Shown: positions 1-9,330, counted from the first letter of the stretch. The stretch is 64,000 nt of DNA from Hyphomonadaceae bacterium (GCA_019753175.1 JAIELK010000015.1:48642-112641), one strand, 5' to 3'. Program-made: numbers and translations. The notes: generated by a model from the letters alone, not told the origin.

Positions 1-1044
1 AGCCGCTCTCAAGAACAGCCGGCCAGCCTCCGTCTGCGCCGCTGCCGATGTTTCGAGGCTTCGCAGCTGGCCAAGGTCAAGCATCGCCGGCAACCAGTTC
101 AACGCCGCCGCTTCCGCCAGGCGCGCTCGGGCGTCTGTTTCGCTGAGGCCGGCGTGCGGTGCGGTCCGGCGCAGCACCCACGAGAAGTAGAGACCTGCGG
201 GGTCGTGCGAAGCAGCGGCTGCGTCGCAGAAGCCACGGGCGGCGGTTGGGCTGGGCAGGAACCCCTCAACGCCGGCAAGATGGCCGAGGCATGCGAGCGC
301 CTGCGCGCGTGCGTCGCCGTTCTCCGCCGCTTGCTTGATCGCTGCGGCATTGACGCTGAGTTGCGCGGCCGATTCACGCCAGGGTGCGGTCTCAAGCGTT
401 GCGGGGCTGAGCGAAGGTGGCGGGGCTGGTGTTGTTGCCGCGACAGCCGGGGTGTCCGGTGAAGCGGAAAAGTCTGGCACGGCAAACGTGAGTTCGCCGG
501 CGCGGAAGGCATTGATGACCCGGCCTGCCCCGAAGCCAACGACAAAGAGTGCAGCAACGGCAGCGGCGAATATCCCGACCATCTGCACCCGGCTCGGCTT
601 GCGCTTGGCGCTGTGCTGCAAGAGCGCAGCGCGCGTTGTCGCCAGCGCCGCGGGCAATGCCTCGAGATTGACCTGCGCCGTGGTCAGCTTGCCCACTTCG
701 GTGATCAGTTGTTTGAAGCGTTCCTGGAACGTCGTTCGGCTGCGCGGTTCAAGTGTAATACGCGGGCCGCTGCGGAAGAGCGCTGGCGTGTCGTCACGCA
801 CCATCTCCGCGCTGATCAGCTTCTTCCGCTCTAGCGCCATCGCCGCCAGCGCCGCGACCGAAGCAGTGGGATCTTGCTTGGTCCACAGCAAGAGGATGCA
901 TTTGGCGCTTTCCACGGTCGCGGGGATCTCGGTCTCTGGGATTGCGCCGGCTGCTGCGTCGTAGCCGACGGCCTTCAAACCGTCGGCAAGGGCTCGCGCT
1001 CGCGCGTCCTCGCTCGCCGCCGCCGCAATGAAGACCTCCGCCAT
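1..1044 (-). CDS. Membrane protein with degenerate TIR-like domain and Sel1-like repeats (3' end outside window)
   Basis: Open minus-strand frame of 348 codons that starts with ATG at 1044, behind a GAGGAA ribosome site, and continues past base 1. Residues 1-120 have the pattern of a TIR fold: VFIAAAASEDARARALADGL at the N terminus, then CILLLWTKQD near 49-58 followed by a helix. The Glu that acts as NADase catalyst in active TIR domains appears replaced (helix SVAALAAMALERKK). A hydrophobic segment lies at about 155-175 (MVGIFAAAVAALFVVGFGAG). A proline-rich linker follows, then Sel1/TPR-like helical repeats (AAENGDARAQ, AAAASHDPAGLY, AAALNWLPAML). The layout suggests a cytoplasmic TIR-like domain and a periplasmic repeat domain; a role in protein-protein contacts is inference. 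The family assignment comes from pattern only. Confidence 0.7.
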   Translation of the reverse strand, partial: MAEVFIAAAASEDARARALADGLKAVGYDAAAGAIPETEIPATVESAKCILLLWTKQDPTASVAALAAMALERKKLISAEMVRDDTPALFRSGPRITLEPRSRTTFQERFKQLITEVGKLTTAQVNLEALPAALATTRAALLQHSAKRKPSRVQMVGIFAAAVAALFVVGFGAGRVINAFRAGELTFAVPDFSASPDTPAVAATTPAPPPSLSPATLETAPWRESAAQLSVNAAAIKQAAENGDARAQALACLGHLAGVEGFLPSPTAARGFCDAAAASHDPAGLYFSWVLRRTAPHAGLSETDARARLAEAAALNWLPAMLDLGQLRSLETSAAAQTEAGRLFLRAA

Positions 1045-1311
1045 TCCAATTTCCTCGGTTCGTTTGAAACGGGTGTGGCCGGGCGTTCGTCAAGCGGAGG
1101 AACGCTACATTGCTGCCTGTTTAGCTGTGAGGTCGCCAAGCGCGGCGTCTTGGCCTCCGTACCGGGAGAAAGCGCCGCGGCTGCCTAACCTGAGAGGCTC
1201 CTGTGCGACGCTTTGTCCGCCATTGCTTGATTATGCTCAAGGCAAAAATGACGGCCCCGTCAGATTTTGGGCTGTCACAAAAAAGGCGTGAGCCTTGAAG
1301 GGGATAGAGCG

Positions 1312-1914
1312 ATGAGAAAGCTAGGGGTGGCCGCGATGGCGGCTGCGGCAGCGCTTGCCTTTGCGGCGCCTGCGCAAGCCGGTGTTCTGGACAACTTCCA
1401 GTTCAAACTCGGTGTGTCGGGTGTGCTCCCGGATGAGGAAGGGGACCCGATCCCGGTCGAGATATCCGACGAGTGGGTGCCGTCATTGCAGATCGAGTAT
1501 TTCTTCACCGACAACATCTCAGCTGAGCTGCTGTGCTGCGTCGCTACACATGAGGTGACAGCCGCCAACGGCGCGGTCGATCTGGGCGAGGTCACTCACT
1601 TCCCACCGACGGTCACACTCAAGTATCGCTGGACGGACTTCGGCCAGTTCCAGCCGTACCTGGGCGCCGGACTGAACTACACCGCGTTCATCGATAGCGA
1701 GCCGCCGGCTGGCCTTAGCGTCGACTACGAAGAGTCGTTCGGAGGCGCCTTGCAGGCGGGCTTCGACTATCGCCTCGACGATCACTGGGCGCTGAACGTT
1801 GATGTGCGCCGGATCTGGATCACCACGGACGTGTCGATCAATGGCGGGGCGATCACCGACGAGGTCGACATCAATCCGTTCGTCGTCTCGGCGTCGGTAG
1901 GCTATCGCTTCTAA
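1312..1914 (+). CDS. OmpW family outer membrane protein
   Basis: 200-residue protein with a cleavable signal peptide (MRKLGVAAMAAAAALAFAAP, cleavage after AQA). It is an eight-strand beta-barrel of the OmpW type: alternating aromatic/polar strands, the family pattern VPSLQIEYFFTDNISAELL, then FQPYLGAGLNYT in the middle and a C-terminal strand ending in Phe (SVGYRF), the BAM recognition signal. OmpW proteins form narrow hydrophobic channels in the outer membrane. The ATG at 1312 is chosen because GAAGGGGA lies just upstream and the signal peptide begins there; a start at 1267 would bury the signal peptide. The gene is monocistronic and followed by a strong terminator. Confidence 0.9.
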   Translation: MRKLGVAAMAAAAALAFAAPAQAGVLDNFQFKLGVSGVLPDEEGDPIPVEISDEWVPSLQIEYFFTDNISAELLCCVATHEVTAANGAVDLGEVTHFPPTVTLKYRWTDFGQFQPYLGAGLNYTAFIDSEPPAGLSVDYEESFGGALQAGFDYRLDDHWALNVDVRRIWITTDVSINGGAITDEVDINPFVVSASVGYRF

Positions 1915-1933
1915 CCGAAGCGGGCCGGGGCAG

Positions 1934-1964
1934 GACGCGCCGCCATGAGGCGGCGCGTCTTTTC
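1934..1964 (+). terminator. Rho-independent terminator after the OmpW gene
   Basis: A perfect 11-bp stem (1934-1944 with 1949-1959), loop ATGA, followed by TTTTCTTGT. It sits 19 bases after the OmpW stop codon and just before the convergent DUF885 gene. Confidence 0.9.
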
Positions 1965-1967
1965 TTG

Positions 1968-3854
1968 TCAGCGTCGGCGTTGCTCCCGCTCAGTGAGCCG
2001 GCGTTGTTCGGGTATCCACTCTCGTACAAGCGGTTCGAGCATGTTGATCGGCACTTCGCCGTTCAGCAGCATCACGCTGTGGAATCCGCGCAGATCGAAG
2101 TCCGGTCCGAGTTCGTTGCGCGCGACCTCACGCACGCGTTCGATCTCGCGCCTCCCGAGTTCATAGCCGCAGGCTTGGCCGGGCCAGACGACATAGCGGT
2201 CGACTTCAGAGATCACCACGCCGGGCGCGTCGCCGGTCACTTGCAGCATGTAGTCGATGGCTTGTTGGCGGCTCCATCCCTTTGCGTGCAGACCGGTATC
2301 GACGACAAGCCGAGCCGCACGCCACATTTGCCAGCGCAAATACCCGATACGACCGACGGGATCGTTGTCAAAAAAGCCGACTTCATCGGCGATTTGTTCG
2401 GCATAGAGGCCCCAGCCCTCGGCATAAGCGTTGAACGCCATCAGGCGTCGCAGCAGCGGTGCGTCGGGCAGTTCCTGCGCCAACGCCACCTGGAAGTGAT
2501 GACCAGGCGCTGCCTCATGGAAATCCTGCGTGGGCAGATCGATGCGCGTCATTTCCCCGACATCGCGCAAATTGATGTAGTAGACGCCCGGCGTTGCGCC
2601 ATCGATCGATGGCGGCGAATAGTACGCCCCCGGCTGGGTCGCTTCCGCAAACGCGGGCACCGGTCGCACGTCCAGCGGCGCGCGCGGCAGCCGCGCAAAC
2701 CATTGCGGCGCGCGCTGCATCACCAGTGCGACGCGCGCGCGGACGTCCGCCAGCAGTTGCGCACGGCCTTCCTCGCTGTCAGCGTACCGGTAGCGCACGT
2801 CTGCGGTCATCCGCGCAAGGCGGACGCCGACTGGCCCTTCCGTCAAGCCGACGCGCCGCAAGGCGATGTCGAGTTCGTTCGAGAGCGTCGCCACGCGCGC
2901 AAGTCCGATGTCATGGATTTGCGCGGCTGTGAGCGGCGTCGTGGTTTCGAGGCGCAGCACGGCGGCGTAGAATTCAGCGCCTTGGGGCAATCGGCTGACC
3001 GATGGGTCGTCGGTTGCGTTCGCGCGCTCGCTTCGCAGAAATGCCGCCGCACGCTGGTGCGCCGGAATGATGCGGTCGCGCACAATGATCTCGGCGCGTG
3101 CTAAGAAGCTCAGATTCTGCCGCTCGATCGTCGCGCGCGCTCCCGCGTCCGCGGCGCCCGCGGCGAGGTTCTCAAGCTTGCGGCGGAAGCTGGTGACATA
3201 AGGTTGCGCCATCGTCGGCTCGCGAACGATTGCATCAAGCAGCGACAGCGTTGCATCAATGATAAAGAGCGGGGGGCGTACGCCAGCGGTCGCGTCTGTG
3301 CGCGCCCGGTTGGTCTCAGCGTCCAGCGCGACGGCGACCTGCTCCAGTCGGCGCAGGTATGCCTCCGCGTCCGCCGTCGTCGTCACAGCATGCCGTTCAT
3401 CGAGGAAGCTCGGCAGCGTTATGAACGCGCTGTCGAGTTGGTTGAGAACATACGGCTTGACGCCGCCGAGCTGAGTGAAGTCGCCGTATTGGAAACGAGC
3501 AGCATTTGCAGCGTTTTCGAACTGGGCGCGAACAACGGCGTAGTTTAGCCGATCGGCCTCGTCGAGGTGCTCAGGATCCAGGCCGCGTAATTCCACCAAA
3601 CGGCGAAGCGCGGCGCTTCTGCGAGCGTCAACGGCGAGCGCAGTGCGGTCGTCCAAGCGGTCGCCATAGGGTCCGCCGGCAAGATCTTCCGGTACGCCCG
3701 TCTGCGCGGCGAGTTCGGGGCTGTCCTGAAGGATTTCGCGCGCCCAGTCGGCCAGCTTCCCTTCGTAGGCCGTCAGCGGCGGGGCCTGGCCGGGGCCGCA
3801 CGCCGCGACGATCAGCGTCAGAAACAGGGTCGCAACCCACCTGTTTGGCAGCAT
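1968..3854 (-). CDS. DUF885 family lipoprotein (putative metallopeptidase-like)
   Basis: 628-residue protein of the DUF885 (PF05960) family. The hallmark is an HEAAPGHHFQ motif in the C-terminal half, resembling a zinc-peptidase HExxH-type site, followed by an EGWGLYAEQ segment; both are typical of this family. The N terminus from ATG 3854 is a lipoprotein signal (MLPNRWVATLFLTLIVAACG, lipobox VAAC), so the enzyme is probably anchored in the periplasm. An in-frame start at 3965 would place 37 residues before the signal peptide and is rejected. Substrate is unknown. The gene is convergent with the OmpW gene and divergent from the SapC gene. Confidence 0.88.
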   Translation of the reverse strand: MLPNRWVATLFLTLIVAACGPGQAPPLTAYEGKLADWAREILQDSPELAAQTGVPEDLAGGPYGDRLDDRTALAVDARRSAALRRLVELRGLDPEHLDEADRLNYAVVRAQFENAANAARFQYGDFTQLGGVKPYVLNQLDSAFITLPSFLDERHAVTTTADAEAYLRRLEQVAVALDAETNRARTDATAGVRPPLFIIDATLSLLDAIVREPTMAQPYVTSFRRKLENLAAGAADAGARATIERQNLSFLARAEIIVRDRIIPAHQRAAAFLRSERANATDDPSVSRLPQGAEFYAAVLRLETTTPLTAAQIHDIGLARVATLSNELDIALRRVGLTEGPVGVRLARMTADVRYRYADSEEGRAQLLADVRARVALVMQRAPQWFARLPRAPLDVRPVPAFAEATQPGAYYSPPSIDGATPGVYYINLRDVGEMTRIDLPTQDFHEAAPGHHFQVALAQELPDAPLLRRLMAFNAYAEGWGLYAEQIADEVGFFDNDPVGRIGYLRWQMWRAARLVVDTGLHAKGWSRQQAIDYMLQVTGDAPGVVISEVDRYVVWPGQACGYELGRREIERVREVARNELGPDFDLRGFHSVMLLNGEVPINMLEPLVREWIPEQRRLTEREQRRR

Positions 3855-4009
3855 CCTCGCACCCCTGTCTGCTTCCGCTTCGACCGTCGCATAGCATGCG
3901 CCGCCGCCCAGGAAAGCGCCCGAACCGCAAATGATGCGCGCTCTCCTGTTGCGGAAGGCGGGCATTCGTGGTTGGAAGCGCCAAGTGTGGTGAACCTGCG
4001 GAGAGACCC

Positions 4010-4816
4010 ATGACCACCGCTCAGGGCGGCCAGCAGACGCTGGGAAGAATTCTCTTTTACAGTCAGCTTGAGCCGCTGTCGTACGAAAAGCACGGAACGC
4101 TGGGCGTGAGCCAAGTGCAGAATCCGTTTTCGTTCCTGTCCGAGACCCATCTGGTCCCGCTGACGGTCGACGAATTCGGTCTGGCGGCAGTCTGCTACCC
4201 GATCATTTTCGACACCCAAACCAAGACACCGCTCGCCGTGATGGGCTTGCGCCCAGGCATGAACGTGTTTTTGGGCAATGATGGTTCGCTAGATCCAGAA
4301 GTGTATCTGCCCGCGTTTGCGCGCCGCTACCCATTCCTACCCGTCATCGCCGGCGGCAAGCCCGAGGGACAGCAGTCGCAGGACGGCGATCGCGTGTTGG
4401 TGTGCATCGATCGCGCCGCGAAGATGTTGTCGTCAACCCCGGAGCTTCCGTTCTTCGAAGGCGACAAGCCCTCGCGCTACACGCAGGAAGCGATCCAATT
4501 CTGCCGCGAGTTCGACGTGCTGGGTCGACGTACTCAGGAGTTTGTGAAGCTGATGGAGCAGCACAACCTCTTCGAGCTGACGCCGCTTGCGCTGCCGCGC
4601 GCGAAGTCGGATGGCACCCCTGACGAGCCGATGAAGATTGGCGAATATCTGCGGATTTCCGAGCAGAAGCTGAACGCATTGCCGAAGGAGACTTTCCTTG
4701 AGCTGCGCGATCGCGGCGTCAGCGCGGTGATGCACGCCCACCTGCTTTCGCTTGGTCTTTGGCCCAAGATCTTGAGCCGTGCGGCGCGCATTCAGGCCGC
4801 GACCCCGCTGGCCTGA
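4010..4816 (+). CDS. SapC family protein
   Basis: 268-residue soluble protein of the SapC family (PF07277), named after a gene in the surface-layer locus of Campylobacter fetus. No biochemical function is established. Visible family features are an N-terminal YSQLEPLSYEKHGTLGV segment, a central hydrophobic strand LAVMGLRPGMNVFL, and the PAFARRYPF segment. No signal peptide is seen. ATG 4010 is chosen for GGAGAG eight bases upstream. The DsbD-like gene follows after 4 bases and may be co-transcribed. Confidence 0.88.
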   Translation: MTTAQGGQQTLGRILFYSQLEPLSYEKHGTLGVSQVQNPFSFLSETHLVPLTVDEFGLAAVCYPIIFDTQTKTPLAVMGLRPGMNVFLGNDGSLDPEVYLPAFARRYPFLPVIAGGKPEGQQSQDGDRVLVCIDRAAKMLSSTPELPFFEGDKPSRYTQEAIQFCREFDVLGRRTQEFVKLMEQHNLFELTPLALPRAKSDGTPDEPMKIGEYLRISEQKLNALPKETFLELRDRGVSAVMHAHLLSLGLWPKILSRAARIQAATPLA

Positions 4817-4820
4817 ACAA

Positions 4821-7019
4821 ATGACTCAGGCGCAACGGCGCCCATTGTCCATACGTAGTGCATCAAGCCGCGCCTGTGATGGGCGCGGCTTGAGAGCGTT
4901 TGGCCGGTCGGTGTCGAGGTGGTTTTCCCCGGTTCTGTTGGCGCTTGCCGCGATCATGGCCACCGCTGCGGCGGAGCCTGTGCGCACAGCAAACGTCGAA
5001 GCGGAGTTGCACGCGTCTCGCTCGGCGATCGCGCCCGGCGAACGCTTCACCGTCGTGTTGCGTCAGAGCATCCGCGAACACTGGCACACCTACTGGCGTA
5101 ATCCGGGCGATAGCGGCGAGCCTACCGAACTCACGTGGCGCCTGCCCGCAGGCGCCCAGGCGGGTCCAATCCAGTGGCCGACGCCCGAAGCAATCCCGTT
5201 CGCGACGCTCGTGAACTTCGGTTATTCCGGCGAAGTCCTATTCCCGGTCGAGATCACAGCGCCGGCCAGTTTGCGCGCTGGCGAAACGCTCACTCTAACC
5301 GCCGACGCCTTTTGGCTGGTCTGCTCCGACATCTGCATTCCTGAAGAGGCGACGCTCACGCTCTCCGTGCCGGTGGCGGCGCAGGGGCGCGATGATCCCG
5401 AGTGGGCGGGGCGCATTGCCGCTGCCGTGGAAGCGCTTCCGCGCCGGCAAGCAGGCGTCGACGCGCGCATCAGCGGCGGCGAGCCCGCGCGTCTCAGTGT
5501 TGCGCTTCGGGATGCTGGCCTGATCCGCAATCCGCGGTTCTTCGCGCACGATCGTGATGTCATGCAAGCCGCGGCGCCGCAGCGGGCCCGCGTCGGCGAC
5601 GCCGGAGTGAGCTTCACTCTGACCCCGGGTGTGGCCAATAACTTGGGCGAAGCGGCGCTCGTCGGCGTCGTGGCTTATGAGATCGAGAGTAACGGCGATT
5701 GGGTGCGGCGCGGGGTTGAGATCGAGGCTGCGCCGGGCGAGCCGATAGCGGGCGCCGACACGCGCGTGGCGCCGCTATCCGACGACTATCCGCTGGCCGA
5801 GCTTGAAGGCGGCGCGTCGCGTCAAGCAGCGCCGATGGACATGGGCGCGCTGATCATTGCCGCCCTTCTGGCTTTTCTCGGCGGCCTCATCCTCAATGTC
5901 ATGCCGTGCGTGTTGCCCGTGCTGTCGGTGAAAGCCCTGGCGTTCGCGGGTGGTGCGCATGAAGGCGAAGCGCGCGCCCACGGCCTGGCTTACTTCGCAG
6001 GCGTAATGGCGACGTTCCTGGGGCTTGCGGTCATGTTGATCGCTCTGCGCAGTGCGGGCGAGGCGGTCGGCTGGGGCTTCCAGTTGCAGGCGCCGTGGGT
6101 GACGTCGGCGCTGGCGCTGCTCTTCTTTGTCATCGGCCTCAATCTCCTGGGTGTCTTCAGTGTCGGCGGCGCCGTGCAGGACACCGGACACGGCCTAGTC
6201 TCGGGCGGCGGCGTCGGCGGGGCGTTCTTTACTGGTGCTCTCGCGGTGGTCGCCGCAACGCCGTGCACGGCGCCGTTCATGGCCGGTGCGATCGGGGTCG
6301 CGGTAACCCAATCGCCCGTGAGCGCGCTTGCGATCTTCACCGCGCTCGGTCTCGGCTTCGCACTGCCGCTGACCGCGCTTCATTTCGCGCCGGCGCTGCG
6401 GCGCCGAATCCCGAAGCCTGGCCCGTGGATGGACCGCGCGAAGCAAGTGCTCGCGTTTCCAATGTTCGCGACAGCGATCTGGCTTGTGTGGGTGTTGGCG
6501 GAGCAGGTGGGCCCGAACGGTGCATTGGCGGTGCTGAGCGTTGCCGCCGCGCTTGCATTTGTGCTGTTCGTTGGGCGCTGGGGCCGCGCATGGCTCGCAG
6601 CGGGGCTGCTTGCGCTCGCCGCCACGGCGATGTTGGCGTGGCGTCCGCTATTCGGTGTCGAAGCGCAAACTGTGCTCACAGCGGCGCCTTGGAGCCCGGC
6701 GCGCGTGGCCGAGCTGCGCGCCGAGGGGCGGCCGATCTTTGTGAACTTCACCGCTGCTTGGTGCGTGACCTGCAAGGTGAACGAAGCGACGTCGCTGATG
6801 CAGCCAGCGGTGGCGCGCGCGTTCGCCGACGCAAACGTCGCTTATCTCGTCGGCGACTGGACGAACAGGAACGACGAAATCGCCGCGGCGCTGGCTGAGC
6901 ACGGGCGCGCCGGCGTACCGCTCTACCTATATTACCCTCCAGGCGGCGAAGCGCAGGTTCTGCCGCAAATGTTGAGCCAAGACTTTATCCTAGAGACTGT
7001 GGAAGGAGACGCCCCATGA
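4821..7019 (+). CDS. DsbD-like thiol:disulfide interchange protein (ScsB type)
   Basis: 732-residue membrane protein that moves reducing equivalents from cytoplasmic thioredoxin to the periplasm. It contains an N-terminal signal/anchor, a periplasmic domain of the DsbD-alpha/ScsB kind (about residues 50-320, including HWHTYWRNPGDSG), then eight predicted membrane helices. The two membrane cysteines sit in NVMPCVLP (about 360) and ATPCTAPF (about 480). A C-terminal thioredoxin domain has active site WCVTCK (about 646). All redox cysteines are present. The ATG at 4821 follows the SapC stop by 4 bases; ribosome site support is weak. The stop overlaps the redoxin start, so the two are translationally coupled, and the redoxin is the likely electron recipient. 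Confidence 0.9.
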   Translation: MTQAQRRPLSIRSASSRACDGRGLRAFGRSVSRWFSPVLLALAAIMATAAAEPVRTANVEAELHASRSAIAPGERFTVVLRQSIREHWHTYWRNPGDSGEPTELTWRLPAGAQAGPIQWPTPEAIPFATLVNFGYSGEVLFPVEITAPASLRAGETLTLTADAFWLVCSDICIPEEATLTLSVPVAAQGRDDPEWAGRIAAAVEALPRRQAGVDARISGGEPARLSVALRDAGLIRNPRFFAHDRDVMQAAAPQRARVGDAGVSFTLTPGVANNLGEAALVGVVAYEIESNGDWVRRGVEIEAAPGEPIAGADTRVAPLSDDYPLAELEGGASRQAAPMDMGALIIAALLAFLGGLILNVMPCVLPVLSVKALAFAGGAHEGEARAHGLAYFAGVMATFLGLAVMLIALRSAGEAVGWGFQLQAPWVTSALALLFFVIGLNLLGVFSVGGAVQDTGHGLVSGGGVGGAFFTGALAVVAATPCTAPFMAGAIGVAVTQSPVSALAIFTALGLGFALPLTALHFAPALRRRIPKPGPWMDRAKQVLAFPMFATAIWLVWVLAEQVGPNGALAVLSVAAALAFVLFVGRWGRAWLAAGLLALAATAMLAWRPLFGVEAQTVLTAAPWSPARVAELRAEGRPIFVNFTAAWCVTCKVNEATSLMQPAVARAFADANVAYLVGDWTNRNDEIAAALAEHGRAGVPLYLYYPPGGEAQVLPQMLSQDFILETVEGDAP

Positions 7020-7672
7020 TGCTGAGACCGGGATCGCGCCGGAATCTTTTGCTAGGTGGCGCGGCGCTTGCCGCCGCCGCGGTCGGCGGCGCTGCGTTTC
7101 TGACCATGAATAATGGTGTCGCGGTTGCGTCCGTCGCCACCGGCGCAGCGGCGCCTGGGTTCTCGGTGCAGGACGCGGACAGCCGCACGCGCACGTTGGC
7201 GGAGTTTGCGGGCCGCACAGTGGTGCTCGAATGGACCAACAGCGGCTGCCCTTACGTGCGCAAACACTATGACGCCGGCAACATGCAGGCGCTCCAACGC
7301 GAAGCGACGGCGCAGGGTGTCGTCTGGCTGCAGGTGATTTCTTCAGCGCGCGGCGAGCAGGGTTATCTCGACGGCGCCGGTGCACGCGCGCGCGTTCAGA
7401 CCGATAACGCCGCGCCAACGGCGACACTTCTGGATTCGAGCGGGATCATGGGGCGCGCCTATGGTGCGCGCACAACGCCGCACATGTTCATCATCGGTGG
7501 TGACGGGCGCGTCCTCTACCAGGGGGCGATCGACGATCGTCCCTCGGCGCGCCCAGCTTCGCTCGAAGGCGCAAACAATTATGTACGCGCCGCCTTGACC
7601 GACATCGCCGCTGGACGGCCGGTGCAGACAGCGGAAACCACGCCATACGGCTGTAGCGTCAAGTACGGGTAA
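7016..7672 (+). CDS. Exported redoxin/thioredoxin-like protein
   Basis: 218-residue protein with an N-terminal signal or Tat-like leader (RRNLLLGGAALAAAAVGG) followed by a peroxiredoxin/TlpA-like fold: APGFSVQDADSRTRTLAEFAG, then WTNSGCPYVRKHY with the peroxidatic-type Cys, and cis-Pro segment ARTTPHMFII. A second cysteine lies near the C terminus (YGCSVKYG), typical of this AhpC/TSA-like family. The start overlaps the DsbD-like stop (ATGATG at 7016) behind GGAAGGAGA. The overlap suggests that it is kept reduced by the DsbD-like protein (inference). Its tail overlaps the convergent HAD gene by 14 bases. Confidence 0.87.
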   Translation: MMLRPGSRRNLLLGGAALAAAAVGGAAFLTMNNGVAVASVATGAAAPGFSVQDADSRTRTLAEFAGRTVVLEWTNSGCPYVRKHYDAGNMQALQREATAQGVVWLQVISSARGEQGYLDGAGARARVQTDNAAPTATLLDSSGIMGRAYGARTTPHMFIIGGDGRVLYQGAIDDRPSARPASLEGANNYVRAALTDIAAGRPVQTAETTPYGCSVKYG

Positions 7673-8345
7673 GCAGCGCGACGACGTCGTGCAGTGATGC
7701 AGCGAGACGCGCCTTAGCGCGCATTTCCTCGTCCGGCTGCAACAGGTCGGGAATCATCACCACCATGCAGCCGGCGTCATGCGCTGAGCGCACGCCGGCA
7801 TGCGAATCCTCCAAGACCAGTACATCCTTGGTATTGGCGCCGAGGGCGTAGCTCGCCCGCACATAAGGCTCTGGATCGGGCTTGCCGTTGACCACGTCCT
7901 CGCGCGAGACGATGGCGGCAAAACGCGGATGGAGCTGATGCGCGGTGAAATGCCGCTCGACCCAAGGGCGGTAGGAGGATGTGGCGAGCCCAATCGGCGC
8001 AGCCATGCGCCGCAGCGCGTCCATTAGCTCCAATGCGCCGGGCTTGAGTGGCGCTGCGCGATCGCCGATATGGCCGCGCGCCGCTTCGCGGAAATCGTCG
8101 ACTGGGAAGTCGTCGCCATAGAATTTGCGCAGGGAGACGTTGTTTGCGTCACGGTGCATGCCGACGAGTTCGAGGAACTGCGCGTCGCTCATGGCAATCC
8201 CGAAATTGGCGCAGGCGGCAAAATAGGCGTCCCGCACCAGCGCTTCGGAATCGATCAAGGTGCCGTCGAGATCGAACACAACTGCCCGTGGCGGGCGAGG
8301 AAGACTCACGTCAGGACTCCAGGCGTCTCCGGAGCTTGCGCGCAT
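7659..8345 (-). CDS. HAD family hydrolase (beta-phosphoglucomutase-like phosphatase)
   Basis: 228-residue HAD subfamily IA protein. Motif I is FDLDGTLIDSE near residue 25, motif II is ATSSYR, the Lys motif is in GKPDPEPY, and motif IV is VLEDSHAGVRSAHDAG. A helical cap sits between motifs I and II. These enzymes dephosphorylate small sugar or nucleotide phosphates; the exact substrate cannot be told. The start may also be GTG at 8309, immediately before the conserved core. It follows serB on the same strand with a 46-base gap and may be in its operon. Confidence 0.88.
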   Translation of the reverse strand: MRASSGDAWSPDVSLPRPPRAVVFDLDGTLIDSEALVRDAYFAACANFGIAMSDAQFLELVGMHRDANNVSLRKFYGDDFPVDDFREAARGHIGDRAAPLKPGALELMDALRRMAAPIGLATSSYRPWVERHFTAHQLHPRFAAIVSREDVVNGKPDPEPYVRASYALGANTKDVLVLEDSHAGVRSAHDAGCMVVMIPDLLQPDEEMRAKARLAASLHDVVALLTRT

Positions 8346-8391
8346 GCTGCAACAAGCAATATCGCGCTGTGCGCCAGCTTAGAAAACGCAG

Positions 8392-9285
8392 TCATGAAAC
8401 CAGCTCCGTTTTCCTGTAGCCCTGGAAGAACAGCGCAGTCGCGAGCGAGGTGTGGTCAATGCGCGCGTGCGCTTCGCTTGCGACGATGGGTTTGGCGCGG
8501 TAGGCGACGCCAAGGCCGGCAGCCTTGATCATGGCGAGGTCGTTAGCGCCGTCGCCGATCGCGAGCGCGTCGTCCGGCGTTACGCCCAGTGCCAGCGCTT
8601 CGCGGTTAAGTGAATCGAGCTTTGCTTCGCGGCCAAGTATTGGCTCCTGCACAAGTCCCGTGAGCGCCTCGCCATCGTCGAGCAGGACGTTGGCGTGATC
8701 GTCGTGGAAGCCGGCGGCGGCGGCGACTCGCGCCGTAAAAAACGTAAACCCGCCAGAGACCAGCACGCAGCGAGCGCCACTGGCGGCCATTGTCCGCACC
8801 AAGGTCGCCGCGCCTGGGTTGAGGCGGACGCGTTCGTCATAGGTGCGCTGCAGCGCGTTGAGCGCCAGGCCCTTTAGTTTCGCAACCCGCTCGCGCAGCG
8901 CTGGCTCGAACGCGATTTCGCCACGCATGGCGCGCTCGGTGATGGCGGCGATCTCAGCCTTGATGCCCGCGAAGTCCGCAAGTTCGTCCAGGCACTCGAC
9001 ATTGATGATGGTGGAATCCATGTCGGCGACGAGCAAACGCTTGCGCCGATTCTCCATCGGCACGAGCGCCCAGTCCACCGGCAGATCCCGCACCGCGTGC
9101 GCCGCCTCCTCACACAGCTCGTCGTCAACGCGCTCATATGCCCATTCAGCGCACTCCCATCCGCTCAGTACGTCCGGGGGCGGCAGCTTGCGCGCGAGCG
9201 CCACGCGCCCGAGCATGAGCAAGGCCTCGCGGTAGGCGGGCTTATCGTCACTGGGCGCGACAAAGACGAGGGCATGCGGCGTCAT
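8392..9285 (-). CDS. serB: Phosphoserine phosphatase SerB
   Basis: 297-residue HAD phosphatase that performs the last step of serine synthesis, phosphoserine to serine. Motif I is ADMDSTII with the nucleophile Asp88 and acid/base Asp90; motif II is LVSGGFTFF; motif III/IV are the Lys-containing loop and AIGDGANDLAMI. The residues 1-80 are the N-terminal regulatory-like domain seen in long SerB proteins. It is transcribed divergently from miaA, only 45 bases away. Confidence 0.95.
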   Translation of the reverse strand: MTPHALVFVAPSDDKPAYREALLMLGRVALARKLPPPDVLSGWECAEWAYERVDDELCEEAAHAVRDLPVDWALVPMENRRKRLLVADMDSTIINVECLDELADFAGIKAEIAAITERAMRGEIAFEPALRERVAKLKGLALNALQRTYDERVRLNPGAATLVRTMAASGARCVLVSGGFTFFTARVAAAAGFHDDHANVLLDDGEALTGLVQEPILGREAKLDSLNREALALGVTPDDALAIGDGANDLAMIKAAGLGVAYRAKPIVASEAHARIDHTSLATALFFQGYRKTELVS

Positions 9286-9330
9286 GGCTGGACTAGGGGA
9301 GAGCGCGCTTTTGCGCTATTTGCAAGAGCG

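Noticed and set aside
1965..3104. Long plus-strand open frame opposite the DUF885 gene
   Set aside because: It is an antisense shadow in GC-rich DNA: the peptide is Arg/His-rich with no family pattern, and the minus strand has the DUF885 motifs.
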